From Candidatus Zixiibacteriota bacterium (GTDB lineage: Bacteria > Zixibacteria > MSB-5A5 > JAABVY01 > JAHJOQ01): a stretch of DNA of 55,155 nt. The notes beneath the pieces are model-generated. The model ran no database searches, was not told the origin of the DNA, and saw only the letters and a list, made by a program, of their open reading frames with translations. Shown here piece by piece: positions 44,348 to 54,640 of this stretch. The DNA lies in contig JAHJOQ010000098.1 of NCBI GenBank assembly GCA_018820315.1, positions 1 to 55,155 on the forward strand, given 5' to 3'. The stretch's first letter is position 1, and the number at the start of each line of letters is the position of its first letter. The position numbers and the translations under genes are program-made.

Positions 44348-45703
44348 GTGAATATAACCGTAATCGGTATGGGAGAAGTCGGCAAGCATATAGCCGGCTT
44401 TCTTGCTGCAGAAGAACATGATGTCACGATCATAGATTCCAATCCTCTCTCGGTTGCAGATGCCGAGGAGAGAATGGATGTCATGGCGCTGGTCGGTCAG
44501 GGTGGGAGCATCAAGTGTCTTAGGAAGGCTGAGGTTGCCAAAGCCGACCTGGTCATAGCTGTCACGGATGACGATGAGGCCAACATGCTGGCCGCTCTCG
44601 GTGCTAAGAGCCTTGGTGCAAAGAAGACTATCGCGAGAATATCTTCGCGAGAATATCTCGAGGGTGAGTCGGGCGTCTATCACGATGTGATGGGCATCGA
44701 TCTGGTGATATGTCCTCAGATTCTCTCGGCGCTCGAGATAACCAAGCTTGTCAAGTCTGTCGGCGCATTGATGGTAGAGAATTTCGCAGAAAACCGCGTG
44801 GAGTTGATTCAGCTTAAACTCAATGAACAGCTCAAGATAGTGGGGAAGACTCTCAAGGAGGTCACCATGCCTCCAAACACACTCATAGCCGCAGTGGCTC
44901 GGGACGATCGTGTAATCATCCCTTCTGGCGACGATGAGTTGCTGCTTAATGACGAAGTCCTTGTGATCGGTATGATCGAGGCTATCGAGCAGGTCGAGGA
45001 GCTCTTCGGCAAGAAGCATCGCGGCAAGGCGAGAAAAGCAGTCATAGTCGGAGGGGGTGAAATAGGATTCTCGCTCGTTCAATCACTCAAAGGCGAGCAA
45101 ATAGAAGTCACATTGATCGAGAAGGATGCCGAGCGATGCAAGTTTCTCTCCGAATCGCTGGAAAATGCCTTGATTATCAATGGTGACGGCACATCAATGG
45201 ATATTCTCGAGGAAGTCGGCGTTGCGGAATGTGATATCTTCATCTCTGTCGTGTCGCGTGGCGAGGAAGTCAATTTGCTTACCGGTCTTCTCGCAAAGAA
45301 GATGGGTGCTCGCAAGAGCGTCGTGCTTGCGAACAAACCGGATTATAGGGAGCTATACGAGCAGCTCGGAATCGATGCTGTCGTCTCTCCGCGTCTCGTC
45401 GCTGCAAATCAAATCATGAAGTATGTCAGGGCGGGAAGGGTCGTATCGACTACCATTATAGAAGAGGGCAAGGCAGAGATCCTTGAGATTATTGCTCCTC
45501 CATCTTCCCGGATAGTCGAGAAGTCACTGAAAGATCTCAACTTTCCCAAAGGAGCTGTTATTGGTGCGGTCGTCGGTCCGAAAGGTGTTATGATTCCTAC
45601 AGGAGACGATACGATCGCGCCCAACTCAACTGTGATCGTCTTCACGATACCATCCGCGCGCAAGAGAGTCGAGAAGCTCTTTAAGATAAAGATGTCAGAA
45701 TGA
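44348..45703 (+). CDS. trkA: Trk potassium uptake regulatory NAD-binding protein TrkA
   Basis: TrkA is the cytoplasmic gating ring of the Trk potassium channel. The 451-residue protein has two RCK units: the first begins ITVIGMGEVGKHIAGFL (nucleotide-binding glycine motif) near residue 3, and the second begins AVIVGGGEIGFSLVQSL near residue 232, each followed by a regulatory RCK-C domain. It starts with GTG at 44348. Its last codons overlap the trkH start by four bases, so the two subunits are co-translated. Confidence 0.96.
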   Translation: MNITVIGMGEVGKHIAGFLAAEEHDVTIIDSNPLSVADAEERMDVMALVGQGGSIKCLRKAEVAKADLVIAVTDDDEANMLAALGAKSLGAKKTIARISSREYLEGESGVYHDVMGIDLVICPQILSALEITKLVKSVGALMVENFAENRVELIQLKLNEQLKIVGKTLKEVTMPPNTLIAAVARDDRVIIPSGDDELLLNDEVLVIGMIEAIEQVEELFGKKHRGKARKAVIVGGGEIGFSLVQSLKGEQIEVTLIEKDAERCKFLSESLENALIINGDGTSMDILEEVGVAECDIFISVVSRGEEVNLLTGLLAKKMGARKSVVLANKPDYRELYEQLGIDAVVSPRLVAANQIMKYVRAGRVVSTTIIEEGKAEILEIIAPPSSRIVEKSLKDLNFPKGAVIGAVVGPKGVMIPTGDDTIAPNSTVIVFTIPSARKRVEKLFKIKMSE

Positions 45704-47145
45704 ATTACAAGACAATCGCCAGGCTCCTGGGGTTACTTCTCATTGGCGTATCAGTTTTCATGGCTACCGCGATTGTCTTCGCTGTTCACTCGGACGGCAT
45801 CCGCAGCATTGTCACATTCTCCGTGGCGTCTGCGATAACTGCGGGAGCTGGGCTGCTGCTTTACATGCCGAGTAGAAAAGAGAAAGTATCCATTCATCCG
45901 AGGGAGGCTATAGCAGTTGTCACGCTCGGCTGGATCGCAATATCACTCTTCGGCGGCATACCGTATATGATCGACGGTACACTCACAAATCCGGCGGATG
46001 CATTCTTCGAATCGGCATCCGGCTTCACGACTACCGGATCATCGGTCATGACAGATATTGAGTCATCGTCCAGATCCATACTCTACTGGCGATCGCTTAC
46101 GCAATGGCTCGGAGGCATGGGGATTATCGTGCTGTTTATCGCGATCCTGCCGCAGCTCGGTGTAGGCGCTAAGCACCTGTTCAAGTCGGAGGTTCCCGGT
46201 CCCATCACCGAGACTTTGAAGCCGAAACTGAAGCAGACTTCCAGCATCCTTTGGAAGATTTACATAGGATTCACAGCGACACTTCTCGTCAGCCTCATGC
46301 TTGCAGGCATGAGTTTCTTCGATGCCCTCTGCCATTCCCTAACATGCATGGCAACGGGTGGTTTCTCGACAATGAACATGTCCATAGCACATTATGACAG
46401 CGCGGCAATTGATGTCATATTGACATTCTTCATGCTCTTCGCCGGTATTAACTTTGGGTTGTACTACGTTCTGACGAGGGGGCGGATCAAAGACTTTGTC
46501 TCAAATGTGGAATTTCAGGTATATATCGCTGTTAACGTTGTGGCGATTCTGCTGATCGCACTTAATATCATGGGACGGCATCCCAATTTCTTTGAGGCCC
46601 TCCGGTATGCATCGTTTCAGACTTTGTCGGTTTCGACCGCTACCGGCTTCGTGACCGACAATTTCGACCGGTACCCATCCTTCTCCAAGATCCTGATGGT
46701 AGTACTGATGTTCATGGGTGGATCCGCAGGGTCGACAGCAGGGGGAATCAAGGTCTCGCGAATCGTGATTCTCGTGAAAGCCGCGTACAATGAGATTTAC
46801 AAGGCATTTCATCCCCACGCGGTCTTTGCCGTCAAAGTCGGCAAACAGGTGATTGATGAAACCATCATAAGATCAGTGCTGATTTTTGTCGGTGTGTTTA
46901 TCCTTTCATGGGTCGTAGGCACACTTGTGATGGCATCCATGGGGCTCGATATGGCGACTGCCGCTTCATCTGTCGTCGCTTGCATGTCCAATGTTGGCCC
47001 CGGGCTCGCCAGGGTCGGCGCTATCGAAAACTTCGCATTCATTCCCTGGGGCGGTAAGCTCTTTCTCTCATTCATGATGATCCTCGGAAGACTCGAACTC
47101 TTCACAGTGCTCGTGCTGCTCATCCCCGATTTCTGGCGACGATAG
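45700..47145 (+). CDS. trkH: Trk-type potassium channel subunit TrkH
   Basis: TrkH is the potassium-translocating membrane subunit paired with TrkA. The 481-residue protein has four P-loop repeats with selectivity-filter glycines, including ASGFTTTGSSV near residue 110, CMATGGFSTM near residue 220 and SVSTATGFVTD near residue 310. The usual WRSLTQWLGGMGIIV and FMGGSAGSTAGGIKV blocks are intact. The start ATG 45700 overlaps the trkA stop. The complex acts in the cytoplasmic membrane in potassium homeostasis. Confidence 0.96.
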   Translation: MNYKTIARLLGLLLIGVSVFMATAIVFAVHSDGIRSIVTFSVASAITAGAGLLLYMPSRKEKVSIHPREAIAVVTLGWIAISLFGGIPYMIDGTLTNPADAFFESASGFTTTGSSVMTDIESSSRSILYWRSLTQWLGGMGIIVLFIAILPQLGVGAKHLFKSEVPGPITETLKPKLKQTSSILWKIYIGFTATLLVSLMLAGMSFFDALCHSLTCMATGGFSTMNMSIAHYDSAAIDVILTFFMLFAGINFGLYYVLTRGRIKDFVSNVEFQVYIAVNVVAILLIALNIMGRHPNFFEALRYASFQTLSVSTATGFVTDNFDRYPSFSKILMVVLMFMGGSAGSTAGGIKVSRIVILVKAAYNEIYKAFHPHAVFAVKVGKQVIDETIIRSVLIFVGVFILSWVVGTLVMASMGLDMATAASSVVACMSNVGPGLARVGAIENFAFIPWGGKLFLSFMMILGRLELFTVLVLLIPDFWRR

Positions 47146-47161
47146 TCAGGAGTCTAAGCCG

Positions 47162-48259
47162 TCAATCAATCCAGTCAGCCATGAACACATTGGTTTCGCC
47201 CGGCTTGTCATTGTGTCGATTCGAACAGAACAGAAGCTTCTTTCCGTCGTGTGAAAACATGGGGAATCCGTCGAACGTCGAATTGTAAGTGATTCTCTCC
47301 AGACCGGAGCCGTCGTCATTGACCATGAACAGATCGAAGTTCCGCCTCGGCGCAACCGTGTCGGCCAGATTAGAGCAGAATATTATGCGCTTGCCGTCAG
47401 GATGAAAATAGGGCGCGAAATTAGCCGCGCCGTTGTTGGTTATTTGGCGACGATTCGAACCGTCCGCATCCATCACGAATATTTCGAGCTTGCCGGGGCG
47501 TATCATGTCCTGATCAAGGAGGTTCCTGTAGTCCTCAATCTCTGCGTCTGTCTCCGGTCGGGAAGCTCGATAGACTATCCTCTTGCTGTCCCTTGAGAAG
47601 AATGGGCCGCCGTCATATCCGGGTGAATCTGTCAATCTGCGCACATCGGAGCCATCAGGCTTCATCGTGTAGATTTCAAGATCACCGCTGCGCAGCGACG
47701 TGAACGCGATCATAGATCCATTGGGAGAGTAAACAGCCTCAGCATCATACCGCGGACTATTTGTCAGATTCACGAGGTTCGCGCCATCAAGATCAGCTTG
47801 AAAGATATCAAACCCCGGATAGAGAGCCCACACATATCCTTTCGACATGTCTGCCGGTGGCGGGCAGTCGTGAGATGACAGGTGCGTAGATGAATAAATG
47901 ATCTTCTTGCCGTCAGGCTGAATAAACGCGCAAGTGGTGCGGCCCTTGCCGGTAGAGACGAGAGTGATGTCAGAACCGTCGGCGTTCATCGTAAATATCT
48001 GATCGCACTGAAATGTGTCTCGTGTCGCTTGAAAAATAATCTCGTCCCCGTTGTACGAGAAATACGCTTCAGCATTCTCGCGACCAAATGTGAGCTGTCT
48101 CACATTCGCGAGATGGCGCCCTTCACTGGAAAACAGAAGGCTCATAGTATCAACGGTCGCCTGCGATCTTGAAGTATCTTGCTTCTGAGTGTTTGTATCC
48201 GAGCATGCGACGAGCATCGCCGCGAGGATAGTCAAGATCAATCTAAGGGCAATTGCCAT
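47162..48259 (-). CDS. TolB/PD40-type beta-propeller lipoprotein
   Basis: This 365-residue protein begins with a lipoprotein signal peptide (IALRLILTILAAMLVAC, lipobox LVAC), so it should be lipid-anchored. I start it at ATG 48259, five bases after GGAGG; the longer open frame begins upstream. The mature part contains about six PD40 repeats, of the pattern AYFSYNGDEIIFQ, AVYSPNGSMIAFTS, FFSRDSKRIVYRAS, YFHPDGKRIIFCS and MFSHDGKKLLFCSN, which form a beta-propeller like that of TolB. It is convergent with trkH. The exact binding partner is unknown. Confidence 0.88.
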   Translation of the reverse strand: MAIALRLILTILAAMLVACSDTNTQKQDTSRSQATVDTMSLLFSSEGRHLANVRQLTFGRENAEAYFSYNGDEIIFQATRDTFQCDQIFTMNADGSDITLVSTGKGRTTCAFIQPDGKKIIYSSTHLSSHDCPPPADMSKGYVWALYPGFDIFQADLDGANLVNLTNSPRYDAEAVYSPNGSMIAFTSLRSGDLEIYTMKPDGSDVRRLTDSPGYDGGPFFSRDSKRIVYRASRPETDAEIEDYRNLLDQDMIRPGKLEIFVMDADGSNRRQITNNGAANFAPYFHPDGKRIIFCSNLADTVAPRRNFDLFMVNDDGSGLERITYNSTFDGFPMFSHDGKKLLFCSNRHNDKPGETNVFMADWID

Positions 48260-48390
48260 TTGTTCCTCCTCTATGGTATTCAACAGCCACTATCCGAACC
48301 CACTCAAAGTACACTAAGAATGTCCCTTAATCAACATTATTGTCGGATCGGAGTACAATAATCAAAGCTGGTAAAACTTGCTAAGTCATT

Positions 48391-48408
48391 GTTATGTCAA
48401 CACATAAC
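48391..48408. promoter_or_regulatory. inverted repeat, candidate operator of the Rrf2/suf unit
   Basis: GTTATGT (48391-48397) and ACATAAC (48402-48408) are perfect inverted copies around CAAC, ending 26 bases before the -35 box of the suf promoter. A dimeric regulator, possibly the Rrf2 protein itself, could bind here. Confidence 0.45.
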
Positions 48409-48434
48409 GGAAATCGTACGAATTCCATCGATTT

Positions 48435-48463
48435 TTGAAACTTAATCTGCACTTTTTTGTAAT
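48435..48463 (+). promoter_or_regulatory. promoter of the suf operon
   Basis: TTGAAA (48435-48440, 5 of 6) and TGTAAT (48458-48463, 5 of 6) are 17 bases apart. The expected start point near 48470 gives a short leader before the Rrf2 gene. Confidence 0.6.
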
Positions 48464-48501
48464 TGTTATTAGATGTGATTGAAAGGAGAGTTTGTCGGTC
48501 G

Positions 48502-48975
48502 ATGAAGGTTACGGCACTTGAGGAATACGGATTACGCTGCATGGTTCTGCTCGCGAAGAGAGCTGAATCCAGCAACCCCGTGACGCTCGCGGAGATCGGA
48601 GAGCATGAAGGGCTCTCGGTCGCATACGCAGCCAAGCTCCTCTCAATCCTGCGAAAAGCAGAATTGGTCAGTGCAGTCAGAGGTAGAAACGGCGGATACG
48701 TGCTCTCAAAATCACCGGAGGACATCGTCCTCAAGGAAGTAATCGATGCGCTCGGAGATCCGGTCTTCAGTGCGGCACACTGCAGCAAGTTCACAGGTGT
48801 CGACAGCACATGCATGCACATATCCAATTGCAGTGTGCGAAACGTCTGGAGAGGATTCGACAAGATAATCGGACGCCTCCTCGACAAGATCACTCTGGCT
48901 GACATCATCTCCGGTGGTTACGACATGGCAAAAACATATAGTCTCAGCATAGAGGAGAGAAGTCAGGCAACATAG
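48502..48975 (+). CDS. Rrf2-family iron-sulfur-sensing transcriptional regulator
   Basis: This 157-residue regulator has the Rrf2 N-terminal winged helix, starting MKVTALEEYGLRCMVLLA, with GRNGGYVLSKSPEDI as the wing. Three cysteines at 94, 104 and 110 match the cluster-binding loop of IscR-like proteins, though with 9- and 5-residue gaps, compared with Cys92, Cys98 and Cys104 in IscR. It is first in the suf unit, so it probably represses or adjusts suf transcription according to cluster supply. ATG 48502 is chosen from the family start; GGAG lies about 13 bases upstream. Confidence 0.9.
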   Translation: MKVTALEEYGLRCMVLLAKRAESSNPVTLAEIGEHEGLSVAYAAKLLSILRKAELVSAVRGRNGGYVLSKSPEDIVLKEVIDALGDPVFSAAHCSKFTGVDSTCMHISNCSVRNVWRGFDKIIGRLLDKITLADIISGGYDMAKTYSLSIEERSQAT

Positions 48976-49037
48976 GAAGCAATATGTACGAATATGAGAT
49001 TCATCTGTAGTGATTGGAAAATAAACAAGAGGTAGCA

Positions 49038-49811
49038 ATGAATAAGAACAATGCAGTATTCTCTTTGAGAGACATACATGTTAGAGTCGAGGACAAGGAA
49101 GTTGTCAAGGGAGTAACTCTCGACATCAACCCCGGCGAAAAGCATGCAATCATGGGGCCCAACGGCTCCGGCAAGTCGAGTCTTGCCAATGCGCTGGCAG
49201 GTCATCCATCGTATGAGATAACCTCCGGTGAAGCGTACATCGGAGGCCGGAACCTGCTCGACATGGATTCCACCGACAGGTCGCTGGCGGGTCTCTTTCT
49301 CGCATTCCAGTATCCGATGGCCATTCCCGGTGTCACGGTCTCGAATTTTCTGCGGGCAGCCGTTAAGGCAAGGGCTAATGGAGATGAGACAGTGCTCAAG
49401 AATTTCAGGAAAGAGCTGAAGAAGAAATTCGAACTTCTCGAAGTCGATCAGTCTTTCGCCACACGGTATATCAACGAAGGCTTTTCCGGTGGCGAGAAGA
49501 AGCGTCTCGAAATTCTGCAGTTGTCGATGCTTGACCCGAAGATTGCCATTCTCGATGAAACCGACAGCGGTCTCGATATCGATGCACTGAAAATCGTCTC
49601 GGCAGGAATTAACGCATACGCGAATGACACTAACGGCATTCTCCTCGTGACGCACTATCAGCGAATTCTCGATTATGTGAAGCCGGACAGGGTGCATGTG
49701 ATGATGAATGGCCGCTTCGTGCACTCCGGTGGAGCCGATCTCGCATTACAGCTCGAGAAAGAAGGCTATGACTGGCTGAAAGAGAGCAGTGATCAGAAGG
49801 TAGGTGTGTAG
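49038..49811 (+). CDS. sufC: Fe-S assembly ATPase SufC
   Basis: SufC is the ABC-type ATPase of the SufBCD scaffold, where ATP use drives cluster formation. The 257-residue protein has Walker [17 protein letters not shown] near residue 35, the Q-loop in [12 protein letters not shown], the SufC-specific signature [13 protein letters not shown] and Walker [17 protein letters not shown]. The start is ATG 49038 after AGAGG; the upstream extension is untranslated. SufB starts one base after its stop. Confidence 0.97.
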   Translation: MNKNNAVFSLRDIHVRVEDKEVVKGVTLDINPGEKHAIMGPNGSGKSSLANALAGHPSYEITSGEAYIGGRNLLDMDSTDRSLAGLFLAFQYPMAIPGVTVSNFLRAAVKARANGDETVLKNFRKELKKKFELLEVDQSFATRYINEGFSGGEKKRLEILQLSMLDPKIAILDETDSGLDIDALKIVSAGINAYANDTNGILLVTHYQRILDYVKPDRVHVMMNGRFVHSGGADLALQLEKEGYDWLKESSDQKVGV

Positions 49812-49812
49812 C

Positions 49813-51243
49813 ATGGCAGAAATATTATCAAAGAACAAAGGCGTCGAGACTCTCGGCGACGACTATGCCGTCAAGTATGGATTCAAGGATCCTGAAGAGT
49901 ATTTCCACAAGGGCAAGAGGGGTGTCGATCACGAAGTAGTGGAGATGATCTCGCGGATGAAGGACGAGCCGGACTGGATGCGCGAATTTCGTCACAAAGC
50001 GCTCGATGTATTCCTTTCCAAGCCTATGCCGACGTGGGGGAATACAGAACTTCTGAACAGCATCGACTTTGATAACATCTTCTATTACATCAAGCCGATC
50101 GAGAATCAGAAGAATAATTGGGATGACGTTCCCGAAAACATCAAGAATACTTTTGAGAAACTCGGCATTCCGGAAGCTGAGCAGAAATTCCTTGCCGGTG
50201 TCTCTGCGCAGTATGAATCTGAAGTCGTGTATCACTCATTCAAGGAAGATCTCGAGAAGCAGGGTGTCATCTTTCTCGATATGGACAGCGGCCTGAAGAA
50301 GCACCCCGACATTGTGAAGAAATATTTAGCGACGGTCATACCAGTAGCCGACAACAAATTCGCGGCGCTTAACTCCGCCGTCTGGTCGGGGGGATCGTTC
50401 ATCTATGTACCGCCGGGACTCGATGTCAAAATACCGCTGCAGGCGTATTTCAGAATCAATGCCGAGAACATGGGGCAGTTTGAACGAACTCTGATCATTG
50501 CCGACAAAGGTTCGCGCGTTCACTACATTGAGGGTTGCACTGCGCCGGTCTACACGACCGATTCGCTGCACTCCGCTGTAGTCGAGCTAATTGCTCTCGA
50601 TGATGCTTATATCCGATACACAACGATTCAGAACTGGTCGCACAATCTGTTCAATCTCGTCACGAAGCGCGCTGTGGCGCATAAGAATGCGACAGTCGAG
50701 TGGGTCGATGGCAACATCGGTTCCAAGCTGACGATGAAGTACCCGTGCGTATATCTCGTCGGTGAGGGAGCGAAAGGTGAGATTCTCTCTGTAGCATTCG
50801 CCAACGACGGTCAACACCAGGATGCCGGAGCGAAGGTGATCCATGCCGCCCCCAACACAAGCTCAAGGGTGACTTCGAAGTCGATTTCGAAGGGGAGCGG
50901 GAGAGCATCCTATCGCGGACTTGTGAAAGTTCATAAGAATGCCGTCGGCAGCAAAGTATCGGTTGAGTGCGATGCGCTTCTGATCGGCGGTGCTTCGCGA
51001 ACGGACACATATCCAACAATGGAAATCGACGCTGATCAGGTCAGGGTCGAACATGAAGCTCGTGTCAGCAAAGTCGCCGAGGAGCAGCTTTTTTACCTCA
51101 CGAGCAGAGGTCTCTCGGAGGATGAGGCGCGGCTGATGATTATCAACGGATTCATCGAGCCGTTTACGAAAGAACTGCCGATGGAATACGCTGTCGAGCT
51201 GAACAGACTGATTGAACTCGAGATGGAAGGGTCGGTAGGTTAG
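49813..51243 (+). CDS. sufB: Fe-S cluster scaffold subunit SufB
   Basis: SufB is the main scaffold component of SufBCD, where nascent 4Fe-4S clusters form. The 476-residue protein has the family blocks [51 protein letters not shown] and the C-terminal [20 protein letters not shown]. The cysteine in EGCTAP is the conserved candidate ligand/acceptor. The ATG lies six bases after AGGTG, and a GTG nine bases earlier is disfavoured. SufD follows after 28 bases. Confidence 0.97.
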   Translation: MAEILSKNKGVETLGDDYAVKYGFKDPEEYFHKGKRGVDHEVVEMISRMKDEPDWMREFRHKALDVFLSKPMPTWGNTELLNSIDFDNIFYYIKPIENQKNNWDDVPENIKNTFEKLGIPEAEQKFLAGVSAQYESEVVYHSFKEDLEKQGVIFLDMDSGLKKHPDIVKKYLATVIPVADNKFAALNSAVWSGGSFIYVPPGLDVKIPLQAYFRINAENMGQFERTLIIADKGSRVHYIEGCTAPVYTTDSLHSAVVELIALDDAYIRYTTIQNWSHNLFNLVTKRAVAHKNATVEWVDGNIGSKLTMKYPCVYLVGEGAKGEILSVAFANDGQHQDAGAKVIHAAPNTSSRVTSKSISKGSGRASYRGLVKVHKNAVGSKVSVECDALLIGGASRTDTYPTMEIDADQVRVEHEARVSKVAEEQLFYLTSRGLSEDEARLMIINGFIEPFTKELPMEYAVELNRLIELEMEGSVG

Positions 51244-51271
51244 TCCTACCGCATAGAAAACAGGTGGTAAT

Positions 51272-52567
51272 ATGAGTAATATAGCAATAGCTGGAACGAA
51301 AAGCGGTTATCGCAAGAGGTTCTCAAGCGAGCCTGAGTGGTTCTATTCACTGCGGAAGAACAGTTGGGAGTATCACAACGACAGTCCGTTGCCGGATCGA
51401 GTGTCGCATCTCTGGCGCTATACCAGCCCGGAGAGTTTTCTGATCGATAATCCCAGCGCCTTGATGGATGCATCATCGACTATCTATGTTGGTGAAGCGA
51501 CCAACGGTATGAAGAATAACACAAGCCACTCCGCGCTTGCATTTTCCAAAGGAGATGATTCCGCGGGTGTTATGATGTCACAGGAGCTGGCTGATTCCGG
51601 TGTCATCCTCAGGGGTTTGAATGCTGCTGTCTCCGATTACGGAGATTCTGTCGAGCAGTATCTTGGCAAACTTGTCGGATATAATTTCGGTAAGTTTGAA
51701 TCGCTGAACCTCGCCCTCTGGCAGGGTGGCTTCTATCTCTTCGTTCCGGACAATACGGTCATCGAGAAACCGATCTATCTCGATCGTCGTCCAGCAAATG
51801 ATACGGCTGTCACAAGACTGCTCGTAGTTCTTGGCCGGAATTCGGAAGCTACCGTCATTGATGACTATGCCTCCCGGAAAAGTGGCGGCGCTCGACTCTT
51901 GAATGGAGCTGTTGAGATATTCGCGGGCGAATCATCGAGGCTGCGATACGTTGGGCTGCAGCGCCTTGGAAAGAATACGAATTCATTCATCACTCAGCGC
52001 GTGCAGGCTGAGAAGCAGGCCAATGTCTACTCGGTCTTCGGCTCGTTCGGAGGCGCGGTTTCCAAACTCGATGCGGGGACTATTCTCACCGGTTCCGGAA
52101 CTGAGAGCAGGATGTATGGTTTTGCGTTCGGAGATTCCAATCAGCATTTCGATCACCATACACTCCATCATCATACTGCGGGAAACACAAATTCGAATCT
52201 CGATGTCAAGGTTGTCCTCAAGGATAATGCGCTTTCTGCCTACACCGGTCTCATCAGGATCGAGGAGACGGCGGAAAACTCCGAGGCATATCAGGAAAAC
52301 AGGAATCTTCTCCTCAATCGTGGCGCGAGAGCGGAATCCATCCCGGAACTGGAGATTCTTACCGACCAGGTAAGTTGCTCGCATGGTGCTACTGTCGGAC
52401 CGATTGATCCCGAGATGATCTTCTACCTTACGAGCCGCGGATTTTCGCGCGACGACGCTATCAGAACGGTTGTGACCGGTTTCGTTGAGCCGACATTGAA
52501 GCAGGTTCCGGAAAACCTGCAGGAGATCATGAGAAACGCAGTCACAGACAAGTTGGAGGAGAGATAA
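51272..52567 (+). CDS. sufD: Fe-S cluster assembly subunit SufD
   Basis: SufD is the SufB-related partner of the SufBCD complex. The 431-residue protein shares the C-terminal pattern with SufB (SCSHGATVGPIDPEMIFYLTSRG) and has the His-rich segment QHFDHHTLHHHTAGNTNS near residue 290. The N-terminal part is helical and weakly conserved, as is usual. It has a clear ribosome binding site (AGGTGG) before ATG 51272 and is followed after one base by the Rieske gene. Confidence 0.95.
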   Translation: MSNIAIAGTKSGYRKRFSSEPEWFYSLRKNSWEYHNDSPLPDRVSHLWRYTSPESFLIDNPSALMDASSTIYVGEATNGMKNNTSHSALAFSKGDDSAGVMMSQELADSGVILRGLNAAVSDYGDSVEQYLGKLVGYNFGKFESLNLALWQGGFYLFVPDNTVIEKPIYLDRRPANDTAVTRLLVVLGRNSEATVIDDYASRKSGGARLLNGAVEIFAGESSRLRYVGLQRLGKNTNSFITQRVQAEKQANVYSVFGSFGGAVSKLDAGTILTGSGTESRMYGFAFGDSNQHFDHHTLHHHTAGNTNSNLDVKVVLKDNALSAYTGLIRIEETAENSEAYQENRNLLLNRGARAESIPELEILTDQVSCSHGATVGPIDPEMIFYLTSRGFSRDDAIRTVVTGFVEPTLKQVPENLQEIMRNAVTDKLEER

Positions 52568-52568
52568 G

Positions 52569-52898
52569 ATGACTTCACGGTTCACCAGAGTCTGCAATGC
52601 TGATGATATAGATGAAGGAGCCGCAAAAGTGCTCGACTTCGATGGCACTTCGGTGCTGATAGCGAGGCTGGGCGGCGAATTCTTCGCAATTGATAATATA
52701 TGTTCTCATGACGGTGGCGATCTCGGCGAAGGCGAGTTAGTTGATGGACAGATCGAATGTCCGAGGCACGGCGCAATGTTCGATATCAGAACCGGCGAGG
52801 CGACCAGGATGCCTGCGGCTGTCGGCGTCGATCGCTACGATGTCAAAGTCGAAAATGGCTTTGTCTACATCGCTGCCTTGGAAGAACAGCATAGATAG
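52569..52898 (+). CDS. Rieske [2Fe-2S] ferredoxin
   Basis: This 109-residue protein is a single Rieske domain. The cluster ligands are visible as CSHDGG near residue 43 (Cys and His) and CPRHGAMF near residue 63 (Cys and His). It is like the NDO-type ferredoxins and lacks a membrane anchor. It sits between sufD and sufS with one-base gaps on both sides, as in several suf operons, where an electron-transfer role in cluster assembly is suspected. Confidence 0.93.
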   Translation: MTSRFTRVCNADDIDEGAAKVLDFDGTSVLIARLGGEFFAIDNICSHDGGDLGEGELVDGQIECPRHGAMFDIRTGEATRMPAAVGVDRYDVKVENGFVYIAALEEQHR

Positions 52899-52899
52899 A

Positions 52900-54177
52900 A
52901 TGGAAAAAGAAATGATTACAGTGGCAGAGGCGGCCGGTCGTCAGGTGATTTTCGATCCTGCCGTCATCAAAGCTGACTTTCCGATCCTGAACAGGAAGAT
53001 CAATGGAAAGAAGTTGGCGTATCTTGATAATGCTGCTACCACGCAGAAGCCGCTTGCTGTGATAGAAGCGATCAAGCAGTACTATACGAAGCACAATGCC
53101 AATGTCCATCGGGGTTTGCATACGCTCGCGGAGGAAGCGACTGAGGCGTATGAAGAATCCAGGCGGAGAGTGGCACAGTTCATCGGCGGTGTAAGACCCG
53201 ACGAAGTTATCTTCACGCGTGGTGCTACCGAGGCAATCAATTTGGTTGCCTACTCGTGGGGGAGAGCGAATATTGGTAAAGGCGACAGGATTGTCCTGAC
53301 ACATATGGAACATCATTCGAACCTCGTTCCGTGGATTGTTCTTGCCAAAGAGCAAGGCGCTGAAATCGAATACATTCCAATCACGGATGACGGCTATCTG
53401 ATTCTCGATAGGATTCGTGACATAATTACGCCGAATACAAAACTCGTTGCGCTGACGCACATGTCGAATGTCCTTGGAACGATCAACCCCGTCGACAAGA
53501 TCATTGACATTGCACATGAAGCAGGTGCTGTGGTTTTGGTTGATGCCGCGCAGAGCATACCGCACATGCCGGTCGATGTGACAGCGATGCAGGCCGACTT
53601 CGTAGCATTCTCTGCTCATAAGATGCTCGGACCAACTGGGATCGGTATTTTGTACGGGAGACGTGCTCTGCTTTCGGACATGGAACCGTTCAATTATGGC
53701 GGCGAAATGATCGGAGAGGTGCGTTACGACCATGTCAGTTGGGCGGAACTTCCCCACAAATTCGAAGGCGGGACGCCGAATATCGCCGGCGCTGTCGGTT
53801 TCTCTCCTGCGCTCGAATACTTGAGCGCTCTCGGCATGAACAACATTCGCGATCACGAGCGGAAACTGACGCAGTACGCAATCGACAAGCTTTCGCGACT
53901 CAATTCGATCACGATTTTTGGACCACTTGACGTAGATAATCGCGGCGGTGCTGTCACATTCCTCGACAAAGACGTGCATCCTCACGACATGGCACAGTTC
54001 CTCGACACACACGGTGTGGCCGTGCGCGCAGGTCATCATTGCGCACAGCCGCTTCACTTGCGGTTGGGAGTGAATTCGACGCTCAGAGCGAGTTTCTATG
54101 TATATAACACCGAGAGTGACGTAGATCAGCTAATCAATGCTATCAAGGAGGCGCGGAGGTATTTCGGCCATGAATGA
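52900..54177 (+). CDS. sufS: cysteine desulfurase SufS
   Basis: SufS is the PLP enzyme that takes sulfur from cysteine as a persulfide for cluster assembly. The 425-residue protein has YLDNAATTQKP near residue 43, HHSNLVPW, the PLP lysine in AFSAHKMLGPTG and the persulfide cysteine in RAGHHCAQP, the group II (SufS) arrangement. The start is ATG 52900, one base after the Rieske stop; ATG 52912 is an alternative. The stop overlaps the sufU start, so sulfur donor and acceptor are co-translated. Confidence 0.97.
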   Translation: MEKEMITVAEAAGRQVIFDPAVIKADFPILNRKINGKKLAYLDNAATTQKPLAVIEAIKQYYTKHNANVHRGLHTLAEEATEAYEESRRRVAQFIGGVRPDEVIFTRGATEAINLVAYSWGRANIGKGDRIVLTHMEHHSNLVPWIVLAKEQGAEIEYIPITDDGYLILDRIRDIITPNTKLVALTHMSNVLGTINPVDKIIDIAHEAGAVVLVDAAQSIPHMPVDVTAMQADFVAFSAHKMLGPTGIGILYGRRALLSDMEPFNYGGEMIGEVRYDHVSWAELPHKFEGGTPNIAGAVGFSPALEYLSALGMNNIRDHERKLTQYAIDKLSRLNSITIFGPLDVDNRGGAVTFLDKDVHPHDMAQFLDTHGVAVRAGHHCAQPLHLRLGVNSTLRASFYVYNTESDVDQLINAIKEARRYFGHE

Positions 54178-54637
54178 CGCACTTGATTCACTGTATCGCG
54201 AGGTGGTTCTTGATCACTACAAGAATCCGCGCGGCAAGAAGAAACTCGACCATGTCGATTTCAAGAATGAGGGTAAGAACCCGATGTGCGGCGATGAAAT
54301 CGAGGTGGAACTCGAAGTCGATGGCAACCGCGTGAAGAATCTATCCGTCTCTTGCGCCGGTTGTGCTATCTCTGTCGCTTCCGGTTCAATGCTGTACGAG
54401 GTCATAAAGGGCAAGTCCTTGCCCGAGGTTAAGAAGATTGCCCAAATTGTTAAGGCAATGTTGAAAGGTGAAGAACATTCTACCGACGGAATCGACCTTG
54501 GCGATCTCGAAGTGTTGGAAGGCGTCAGGAAATTCCCCGTTAGAATAAAATGTGCTCTTCTCTCCTGGACAACTTTGATTGATACTCTCGATGGAATGGA
54601 AAAGGGCAGGACTTCAAAATTATCATCCACGGAGTGA
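54170..54637 (+). CDS. sufU: sulfur-transfer/scaffold protein SufU
   Basis: SufU is the IscU-like zinc protein that accepts sulfur from SufS in this type of suf system. The 155-residue protein begins LYREVVLDHYKNPRG and has the three cysteine ligands in PMCGDEIEVE, SCAGCAISVAS and VRIKCALLSW. The 18-residue-type insertion between the second and third ligand blocks, characteristic of SufU rather than IscU, is present around KGEEHSTDGIDLG. It overlaps sufS by eight bases, with GGAGG ten bases upstream. Confidence 0.95.
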   Translation: MNDALDSLYREVVLDHYKNPRGKKKLDHVDFKNEGKNPMCGDEIEVELEVDGNRVKNLSVSCAGCAISVASGSMLYEVIKGKSLPEVKKIAQIVKAMLKGEEHSTDGIDLGDLEVLEGVRKFPVRIKCALLSWTTLIDTLDGMEKGRTSKLSSTE

Positions 54638-54640
54638 AAG

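Noticed and set aside
52843-54057. A 404-codon minus-strand frame across sufS
   Set aside because: It is antisense to an intact sufS and shows no recognisable motif.
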